Positions 54,153-61,301 of a stretch of 64,000 nucleotides of DNA are shown here, piece after piece (position 1 is the stretch's first letter; each line of letters starts with the position of its first letter). The stretch covers positions 1 through 64,000 of the forward strand of contig CAVXVR010000009.1 in NCBI GenBank assembly GCA_963765285.1. Direction: 5' to 3'. Source of the DNA: CAVWZH01 sp963765285 (GTDB lineage: Bacteria > Acidobacteriota > Terriglobia > Terriglobales > Acidobacteriaceae). The position numbers and the translations under genes were made by a program. The notes under the pieces were generated by a model. It worked only from the letters and a program-made list of their open reading frames with translations, was not told where the DNA came from and did no database searches.

Positions 54153-55511
54153 CTACTTTGCCGCAATCGCCGGCGGATTGAGGCTGGGATCGAGGCGATG
54201 GGCTTCGGAGAATGCGGCTTGCGCGCCTTTGTTGTCATTCAGGCGCAGCAGCGACATTCCCAAATTGTATTGCGCGTGGGCCAGGTCAGGTTTCAGCCGA
54301 ATGGCTTCCCGGTAACTGTCGGCGGCAGCGCGGTAATTTCCTTTGTTGAAGTATGCCGTGCCCAGATTGAAGCGGGAGTTGGCATCGTCGGGTTGGAGAG
54401 GAATGACTTTTTGGTAAGTAGCAATGGCTTCGTCGACCTTGTTCGCGCCGAGCAGGGAAGCGGCCAAAGCCGCAAGCGCTTCGTGGAAGCTGGGTTTGAT
54501 CTTGAGCGCCTTCCTGTAACTGGCGATCGACTTTTCGTATTCCTTTTCGGCTTGATAGCAGTTGCCTAGATTGTAGAGAGCTTCGGCGTCGTCGGGCTTT
54601 GCGGCCAGGCCTTTTTCTAAAGCCTGAATCGCATCTTTGTTCTTTCCTTGCACATGGTAGGAGACGCCCAGGGCGAACTCGACTTCGGGCTGACCGGGCT
54701 TTAGCGCCAGGCTTTTCTGAAAGCTGGTGTCTGCTTCTTCATACTGTTGGCCCGCATAAAGGAAGTGGCCCAGACTGGCCCATACGGCGGCATCGTTGGG
54801 TTGCGCCCCAGTGAGTTTTTGCAGGGCGGCGATGGCTTCGCCGTTCCGTCCGGCTTGCTGCAGGGCGTGGCCGTAGTTTTCGAGTACATCAGCTGCATCG
54901 GGCCTGAGTTGCACTGCTTTTTCCAGATAAGGAAGAGCTTCGGCTCCGCGCTGTTGACCGACGAGCGCTGTGCCAAGGTTATTGAGCGCGTCCACGTTTT
55001 TCGGATCAAGGGCGGCGGCTTTTTGGAAAGCGGCTATGGCGTCATCAGTTTTGCCCAGGCTTATGAGCGCAGCGCCCATGCCGTTGTAAGCTTCGGGAAA
55101 ATCGTTGTGGGCTGCAATCGCGCTGCGATACGAAGCCAGCGACTCTTCAAAGTTGCCCTGGTGAAAGAGTGCGTGGCCCATATCGTTGTGCACCCGGGCA
55201 TCATCGGGTGCAAGCTTGAGAGCCTTCTTAAAGTCGCCGACCGCTTCTTTGTCCTTGCCTTCTGCGCTGAGAGCTTTGCCCAGATTGTCGAGAGCCTCGA
55301 CGTAACCGGGTTGAATTTTGAGCGCTTTGCGGAAGGATTCGATGGCGGCGTCATATTCCTTTTTCGCGAGGTGCTCAGCGCCTTGCCGGTTCAACTCGAC
55401 TGCCTCAGGCGAGGGCGTGGACTGAGCTATGGCGCCCAAAGACAGAAGGAGCACGCAGAAAATGAACGTGAACTGGCGCAAAGGTTTGGTTCTCCCGGAA
55501 ATGGTCGGCAT
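54153..55511 (-). CDS. exported TPR-repeat protein
   Basis: A 452-residue protein made of a signal peptide (FTFIFCVLLLSLGAIAQ) and about 12 tetratricopeptide repeats in tandem (for example EYDAAIESFRKALKIQPGY, GNFEESLASYRSAIAAHND, YEKSIASYRKALKIKPSF). It would serve as a protein-binding scaffold in the periplasm or on the outer membrane. The next gene upstream is a secreted metalloprotease on the same strand, 63 bases away, so the two may be co-expressed. Confidence 0.88.
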   Translation of the reverse strand: MPTISGRTKPLRQFTFIFCVLLLSLGAIAQSTPSPEAVELNRQGAEHLAKKEYDAAIESFRKALKIQPGYVEALDNLGKALSAEGKDKEAVGDFKKALKLAPDDARVHNDMGHALFHQGNFEESLASYRSAIAAHNDFPEAYNGMGAALISLGKTDDAIAAFQKAAALDPKNVDALNNLGTALVGQQRGAEALPYLEKAVQLRPDAADVLENYGHALQQAGRNGEAIAALQKLTGAQPNDAAVWASLGHFLYAGQQYEEADTSFQKSLALKPGQPEVEFALGVSYHVQGKNKDAIQALEKGLAAKPDDAEALYNLGNCYQAEKEYEKSIASYRKALKIKPSFHEALAALAASLLGANKVDEAIATYQKVIPLQPDDANSRFNLGTAYFNKGNYRAAADSYREAIRLKPDLAHAQYNLGMSLLRLNDNKGAQAAFSEAHRLDPSLNPPAIAAK

Positions 55512-55574
55512 CGTTGCCAGAAACTATAACGACTGGCAGGCGAGAAGGGAAAATGTGATTTCAGAAAAACGGCG

Positions 55575-58064
55575 TTAACGAAGTTGCAGGCTGTGGACGC
55601 CGTCCGAAATATGAAGTTCGGGCTGAGCAGGCGCGTCCTGGATGATTGCACTGCCACCGCGCAGGAAGCCTCGGACCTCGCCAGTTTGCGCGTCTTTGAG
55701 CATGAGCACGGGATACGAAGACGCGTTCCAGGTCAGCTGGAGGCGGTGGTTCGAGAGGGGTTGCATCTGGATTGCCGCGCCGAGATTTGCCGCTTGGGGA
55801 AGCAGGCCATTCGGTTGCTGGCTGGCCAGTTCTTGTTGTGCTTTGAGAATGTGCAAGGAGTGAACTGTGTTGAGGAGTTCAGTGCTCATGGGGACCACGA
55901 AGGAGAAGATTCGCAACGAAGTGTTCGGCAAGTCGGCCACTTCCGGCGCATCGAAAGGAATAGTGGCCAGCGTCTGCCCAAGAGCGTCGTGTGCTTCGAA
56001 TGTATAGGGACCAGCTTCCGGGGCAACGCCGGTTGCCGGCACCGCAAAGGCGGGCTCCAGAATCATTTGCCCGTTTTCGATGCGTCCCCAAATCAGCAGG
56101 CCGCCGCCAGTTTTGTTGACCACATCGGAGGCGACGTCGAAACCGTTGCCGGAACGGAAATTCAATTCCGACAAATACACATAGTCACTGATCCATTGAT
56201 TCGAGCAGTACCCCATGATGTCGGTATCGCTAGTGGGCTTGAGACTACTGGTGGTGGCGAAAGCATCCCACCCCGGAACTCCGATGATACCGCCCGGATA
56301 GGGATAGTTGGGATCGGGGTTGCTGGCGCCGCCGCAGGGGCTGTGCTGGCGGCCGAAGTTGTGACCCTCTTCGTGGGCCAGCACGGCGTCAACACTGAAC
56401 GAATCCCAGCCCATGGCGGCGGGAAATCCGATGAATCCAAGACCCGCGACGCCGCTGCTGTAACTCACATTCACGACGCCGAAGTAATAACGGTCGGTGA
56501 CGCCATCCGCGCTTCGCTTGGCCTGGAGTTCGCTCAGCACGGTCGACCAGCCGGTACCGCTGCTGGTAAGGCTCGAAGCACTCGAATTCATGGTGCTGCC
56601 GAGCACTACATCAACTGAGTCGGGCACTGGGTGGAGACGCTTGGCAAAGTCAATCCAGTCATTCAGAGTTCGTCCTGAGCCGGGTACTGAGCCGGTGCGC
56701 CCGTCGGCGGTGTGCACGGGAATCAGAGTGATCTTCCACTGGGGAAGAGTCCGTACATCGAGATTGGTGGAAAACTGGTTGTTGGTTTTGTCGGACTCGG
56801 GAATCGCGCCGGTTGGATCAACCATCGCCGTGACCTGCGTGCCGGGTTGGATCCAGGCCGAAGGAACGGCTGAGTCCCAGGAAGCGTCGGTAGTCGGATC
56901 GATGGTGGTTGGAACTGAAGATGATGGTGCGTTGATGGTCAGCGTGTTGGTGGTGCTGCCGTTGATGAACTGCACTCGCACCTGGGGCGAAACAGTGTTC
57001 GACTGATTTGCCTTGGTGAAGACGCGCACCCAGGCACTACGATTCTGTACCAGAGGCACGCTGGTGCTGGGATAGTCCTGCGTCGACTGGGTGACGTAAA
57101 GTCCATCAATGGTTAGATCGAGTGTGGCGGAAGAAGTGGTAACCGTGAAACTAGCGGCTGAACTGGCGCTGCCACCGGGTGTCGTGACAGAAAACTTCCC
57201 GGATGTCGCTCCGCTGGGAACTGTCGTGCTGATTTGAGTGGCGCTATTAACGGTGAAAGCGGCGGCGGACCCGTTCAGGGTCAGAACGGTTGCGCCAGTA
57301 AGATTAGTTCCAGTGATGGTTACACCGGTTCCCACCTGGCCGCTGGTGGGGTTGAAACCAGTGATCGTGGGCGCGACTGGGGGCGGCGCGGTGACCGTAA
57401 AGTTGCCGGCGGAACTTGCGCTGCCGCCGGGTGTCATAACAGAGAATTTTCCCGTGGTCGCGCCGTTCGGCACGGTCGCAGTGATTTGGGTGGCGCTATT
57501 TACGGTGAAAGCGGCCGCGGTTCCGTTAAGTTTCAGACTGGAAGCGCCAGTCAGATTCGTTCCGCTTATGGTCACGCTGCTGCCGGTCAGACCACTGATA
57601 GGGTTGAAGCCTGTGATGGTCGGCGGCTGTAGTGGTACGGTCACATTGAAACTGCTTCCGGAGCTGGCGCTGCCGCTCGCGGTAGTGACGGAAATCTTTC
57701 CGCTGGTCGCACCGCTCGGGACGGTGGCGGTAACTTGCGTCGCGCTGGCGACGGCGAAGGAGGCAGAAGTTCCATTGAACGAGACCACGCTTGTCCCGGA
57801 AAGATTGCTTCCTGTGATGGTGACGGTGGCGCCTATTGGCCCGCTGCCAGGCTGAAAACCGGCAACTGAGGGCATGGTGTTCTTCGGCGTCGGGGTGGGG
57901 GCGCTACTAATGCCGCCACAGGCGAGCGTCATCAGCAAGAGTCCGAGCACGAACACTGGAAATAAACCCTTAGAACCGGTAGCTCGAAATGCGCCGCCCG
58001 TGGCGGTTTGCGACGGCTGTGGAGATAGTTGGGGGAAGGCTTTGCCGGTTCCAATGTGGGACAT
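55575..58064 (-). CDS. lipoprotein metzincin protease with IPT/TIG repeats
   Basis: A predicted surface lipoprotein of 829 residues. Lipobox LMTLAC puts the anchor at C49. Three IPT/TIG domains follow (each with GFxPxSGxxGxxVTITGxNLxG and a F-V-SATQITATVP close), then a CARDB-like domain (VQNRSAWVRVFTKANQSN to IPESDKTNNQF). The catalytic domain has the zinc motif H564-E-E-G-H568-x5-H574 (HEEGHNFGRQH), a metzincin signature of M66/reprolysin type. A beta-rich C-terminus closes the protein. It is probably secreted to digest external protein. An in-frame start at 58139 is open, but 58064 places the lipobox properly. Confidence 0.88.
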   Translation of the reverse strand: MSHIGTGKAFPQLSPQPSQTATGGAFRATGSKGLFPVFVLGLLLMTLACGGISSAPTPTPKNTMPSVAGFQPGSGPIGATVTITGSNLSGTSVVSFNGTSASFAVASATQVTATVPSGATSGKISVTTASGSASSGSSFNVTVPLQPPTITGFNPISGLTGSSVTISGTNLTGASSLKLNGTAAAFTVNSATQITATVPNGATTGKFSVMTPGGSASSAGNFTVTAPPPVAPTITGFNPTSGQVGTGVTITGTNLTGATVLTLNGSAAAFTVNSATQISTTVPSGATSGKFSVTTPGGSASSAASFTVTTSSATLDLTIDGLYVTQSTQDYPSTSVPLVQNRSAWVRVFTKANQSNTVSPQVRVQFINGSTTNTLTINAPSSSVPTTIDPTTDASWDSAVPSAWIQPGTQVTAMVDPTGAIPESDKTNNQFSTNLDVRTLPQWKITLIPVHTADGRTGSVPGSGRTLNDWIDFAKRLHPVPDSVDVVLGSTMNSSASSLTSSGTGWSTVLSELQAKRSADGVTDRYYFGVVNVSYSSGVAGLGFIGFPAAMGWDSFSVDAVLAHEEGHNFGRQHSPCGGASNPDPNYPYPGGIIGVPGWDAFATTSSLKPTSDTDIMGYCSNQWISDYVYLSELNFRSGNGFDVASDVVNKTGGGLLIWGRIENGQMILEPAFAVPATGVAPEAGPYTFEAHDALGQTLATIPFDAPEVADLPNTSLRIFSFVVPMSTELLNTVHSLHILKAQQELASQQPNGLLPQAANLGAAIQMQPLSNHRLQLTWNASSYPVLMLKDAQTGEVRGFLRGGSAIIQDAPAQPELHISDGVHSLQLR

Positions 58065-58324
58065 ATTTAAGCATTGTTTGGTGCCCTTGGCCGTCACGCA
58101 AGAACCTGTGGTACTAGTCCGGAGTGCCCTGTAAGACAAGGAGCCAAGGTTACCTTCTTATGTCGATTTGGCGGGCGGTCTCTGGGGAGGGTTCCCAGCC
58201 CACTGGAACGCTGTGGTTCAGGGACCCTCGGCGCGTACAAGGCCAAGGGTCACATTGACTTGACTGCGATATCTTGTAAGACTGGTAACACTCATCGTGC
58301 CTATAAGTTAAGTGGTGTTGGCTC

Positions 58325-58777
58325 ATGAGGGAGCGGGATTCGTTCGAGCGCAGAATGGAACTGTTACTCAATATTCTCTGGCTGGGGTTGGCAGTGCCCG
58401 CCATCTGGTTGTGGCTGCGCGATCCGGCCCGTTCCGGGAATTCGGCGTGGCGGATCCTTGTTCGTCCTTTACTGCTTCTAGCCTGTGTCCTGGCGTTGTT
58501 GTTTCCGGTGGTCTCAGCCACCGATGACCTGCACGCGATGCGCTCGGAGATGGAAGAGCCAGGCCCTTGCAAGCGGGCGCTTCGGCCAGGCTCAGGTGAC
58601 AAGTCTGCGTCGTGGTTGAGCAACTGTTCGCTGGCCACGCACTTGTTCGGTGTGTCTTTGCCTCATCCGGGCAGCGAGTTTTGCGACGTGGCCCTGGCCC
58701 TTCAATCTCCGTTGCCTCTGCTCGTTCATCGCGGCCCGTCTGGTTGCCGGGCTCCTCCGATTCCCCAAGCTGCTTAG
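58325..58777 (+). CDS. small membrane-leader protein upstream of czcCBA
   Basis: A 150-residue frame with two hydrophobic segments (LLNILWLGLAVPAIWLWL and LVRPLLLLACVLALLFPVVSATDD) and a Ser/Leu/Pro-rich tail. The piece VVSATDDLHAMRSEMEE recalls a small protein often placed before heavy-metal efflux genes in this phylum; that memory is not a database match. The tail from about residue 75 looks poor in protein sense. Another frame, 58612-58881, may carry the real end, so an indel is possible here too. It is the first gene before the efflux operon. Confidence 0.55.
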   Translation: MRERDSFERRMELLLNILWLGLAVPAIWLWLRDPARSGNSAWRILVRPLLLLACVLALLFPVVSATDDLHAMRSEMEEPGPCKRALRPGSGDKSASWLSNCSLATHLFGVSLPHPGSEFCDVALALQSPLPLLVHRGPSGCRAPPIPQAA

Positions 58778-58902
58778 CAAATACCTCGTCCGCGTTTGCG
58801 GCAGGATTCTCTGGAGTCGTTGCGACCATGTCGCCCACAGCGGCGTGTCCGCCTGGCAATGCGCCGCCCTTCTGCGGCTGAATACGAATTGCGGAGTGTT
58901 CG

Positions 58903-60156
58903 ATGCGATTGAGATTTTGGCTAGGTTCCATGCTCTGCTTGGTGGCTTTCTATTTGCGAGCCGGAGCGCAGGAGCCTTTGACCTGGGAAAAAGTCAGGGA
59001 TCGGTTTGAGGCCAACAATCCTACGTTGCGCGCGGCCAGATTAAATGTGTTGGAGTCGAAGGCGCAGGAGATTTCCGCCTATCTTCGCCCCAATCCGAAT
59101 TTATCGTTGAGCGCGGACCAGATCGATCCGTTCCCGGGTGGACCGCCGCATGGCCCGTTCGCCTACCTGCTGCCGCTGGCGAGTTTGAACTACCTGCACG
59201 AGCGCGACCACAAACGCGAACTGCGGCTGCAAAGCGCTCAGGCGGCAACGGCCATCGCAGAGTCAGGACAGGCAGATATGGAGAGGACCCTGCTTTTCAG
59301 CTTGCGCACGCTGTTTGTACAAACCCTGCAAGCGAAAGCGGTATTGCGCGTGGCGAAAGAGAATCTTACGTACTACGACCAGTTGCTTGAGGTGAGCCGT
59401 GAGCGTCTCAAAGCAGGCGATATTGCACGCATCGACCTGGATCGGCTGGAACTGCAGCGCGTACAGTTCGAGACCGACTTGCAGACGGCGGAAGTGGATC
59501 TGAGAACGTCCAAGATTCAGTTGATGGCGCTGCTGAACGAGCGTACGCCGGTCGAGCAATTCGATGTTATCGGCTTGTTTGATTTCACAGAACCGATCCC
59601 GCCGCTTGAGGAGTTCAGGAAAATTGCTCTGGATACGCGGCCGGACTTGAAGGCGGCGATGAAAGCGGTCGACAAAGCGACCACCGATCACAAGCTCGCC
59701 GTGGCAAATGGTTCCACTGATCCTACATTTTCGTTTGATGTGGGCCGCAATCCTCCAATTGATGCGTATATAGGGGCGGGAGTGAGTATTCCGCTACGCA
59801 TTTTCGACCGGAACCAGGGGGAGAAGCAGCGCACGCAAGTGGACATTGACCGCACTCAGAGATTGCTCGAAGCCCAGCAAGCGCAGGTGTTCAGTGATGT
59901 GGATTCGGCCTACGCCATGGTAAACAGCAATCTGATCCTGCTCCGCCCCTACAAAGCGAGATATTTGCAGCAGGCGGTGGCGGTCCGCGACACGGTAGCT
60001 TTTGCGTATCAACATGGCGGAGCGTCGTTGCTCGACTTCCTTAGCGCGGAAAGCGACTATCGCAGCATCGAACTGAATTATGTGAACCTGGTGGGTGCTT
60101 ATTTGACGGCCACCAGTCAATTGAACCTGGCCGTCGGCCGCGAGGTGATCCCATGA
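58903..60156 (+). CDS. czcC: outer-membrane efflux protein (TolC/CzcC type)
   Basis: Outer-membrane channel of a tripartite heavy-metal efflux system, 417 residues. The signal peptide is RLRFWLGSMLCLVAFYLRAGA. The mature part has the TolC alternating strands and long helices (VRDRFEANNPTLRAARLNVLESKAQEIS in the first repeat; PDLKAAMKAVDKATTDHKLA in the second) and the usual GASLLDFLSAESDYRSIELNY segment. Its stop overlaps the next gene by 4 bases (ATGA), so the operon is coupled. Confidence 0.9.
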   Translation: MRLRFWLGSMLCLVAFYLRAGAQEPLTWEKVRDRFEANNPTLRAARLNVLESKAQEISAYLRPNPNLSLSADQIDPFPGGPPHGPFAYLLPLASLNYLHERDHKRELRLQSAQAATAIAESGQADMERTLLFSLRTLFVQTLQAKAVLRVAKENLTYYDQLLEVSRERLKAGDIARIDLDRLELQRVQFETDLQTAEVDLRTSKIQLMALLNERTPVEQFDVIGLFDFTEPIPPLEEFRKIALDTRPDLKAAMKAVDKATTDHKLAVANGSTDPTFSFDVGRNPPIDAYIGAGVSIPLRIFDRNQGEKQRTQVDIDRTQRLLEAQQAQVFSDVDSAYAMVNSNLILLRPYKARYLQQAVAVRDTVAFAYQHGGASLLDFLSAESDYRSIELNYVNLVGAYLTATSQLNLAVGREVIP

Positions 60157-61301
60157 CAGGAAAGCGGGGGCAGGTAGTTCGCTGGGCCATGATTTCGACT
60201 GTCATATCGTTGAGCCTCCTCGGAGTTGCATGCTCGGATGCAGGGAAAGCGACACCGACCAAGGCCCAAATCTCTCTTGAGCCGGGTGTATACGAAGTCG
60301 ATCATCCCGAGCTGTTCAAGCTGGCGAGAGTAGAAACCCGCGCGCTGCCGACTGTGCTGAAGGCCAACGGCAGTGTGGTTCCTGACGTCAACCTGACCAT
60401 TCACGTAACTTCACTTGCCTCGGGCCGGGTGGTTGAGCTGAAGGTGCGGTTGGGCGACCGGGTCGAAAAGGGACAATCGCTGCTGGTGATTTCCAGTCCC
60501 GACTTGGCCGCAGCCATGGCGGATTATCAAAAAGCCCGAGCCGACGATCGCCTCGCCCGGAAGGCGCTGGACCGGGCCCAGCTGCTTTTTTCCCATGGCG
60601 CACTGGCGGAAAAGGATTTGCAGGTCGCGCAGGACACGGCCGACAAAACCGAGATCGATCTGCGAACCGCCGAACAGCGGGTGCGGGTTCTGGGCGGCCA
60701 TCCTGACCATCCCAGCCCGTTGCTCGACCTGCGGGCGCCGATTTCGGGGACCATCGTCGAACAGAATGTTTCTGGATTCGAGGGGATCAAGAGCCTGGAC
60801 AGCACACCCAATCTGTTCACCATCGCCGATCTTTCGACGGTCTGGGTGATTTGCGATGTGTTTGAAAATGATTTGGGGCAGGTGCACGTAGGCGATTCGG
60901 CAGAGATCCGGCTGAATGCATTTCCCGACCGGGTGTTTCAAGGCAAGATTGAGAACGTTGCAAATGTGCTTGATCCAAATACCCGCTCGGCGAAGGTGCG
61001 CATTGTGCTGCCGAACAAAGACGGCTCGTTGCGCCCCGGGATGTTCGCGGTGGCGACCTTCCGGTCCCACAAGCTGCAACAGCAAATCGTGGTTCCGACC
61101 ACAGCCGTGATGCGCTTACACGACGAAGACTGGGTGTTCCGCAGAGAAGGCCAGCCGCAGCGCTTCCGGCGGGTGGAAGTTCACACCGTGGGTGGAGTTT
61201 CGGACGGAATGCAGCAAATCGCGGATGGCCTGAAGCCGGGCGATGAAGTGGTCAACAACGCGCTGGAGTTTTCGACAGCGGTGGCGGAGAAAAAAGAATG
61301 A
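60153..61301 (+). CDS. czcB: RND efflux periplasmic adaptor (CzcB type)
   Basis: Membrane-fusion protein linking the pump and the outer-membrane channel. The 382-residue protein has a lipobox (LLGVAC, C27), two lipoyl-like halves (VTSLASGRVVELKVRLGDRVEKGQ and LRAPISGTIVEQNV) around an alpha-hairpin, and a beta-barrel domain (TVWVICDVFENDLGQVHVGD). It lacks the N-terminal metal-binding extension of some CzcB proteins. It is coupled at both ends by ATGA overlaps. Confidence 0.92.
   Translation: MTGKRGQVVRWAMISTVISLSLLGVACSDAGKATPTKAQISLEPGVYEVDHPELFKLARVETRALPTVLKANGSVVPDVNLTIHVTSLASGRVVELKVRLGDRVEKGQSLLVISSPDLAAAMADYQKARADDRLARKALDRAQLLFSHGALAEKDLQVAQDTADKTEIDLRTAEQRVRVLGGHPDHPSPLLDLRAPISGTIVEQNVSGFEGIKSLDSTPNLFTIADLSTVWVICDVFENDLGQVHVGDSAEIRLNAFPDRVFQGKIENVANVLDPNTRSAKVRIVLPNKDGSLRPGMFAVATFRSHKLQQQIVVPTTAVMRLHDEDWVFRREGQPQRFRRVEVHTVGGVSDGMQQIADGLKPGDEVVNNALEFSTAVAEKKE

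Noticed and set aside
54747..55529. 260-codon plus-strand frame over the TPR gene
   Set aside because: Shadow created by the regular TPR codon pattern.
55584..56618. 344-codon plus-strand frame over the metalloprotease
   Set aside because: Antisense shadow; the minus strand has lipobox, IPT repeats and the zinc motif.
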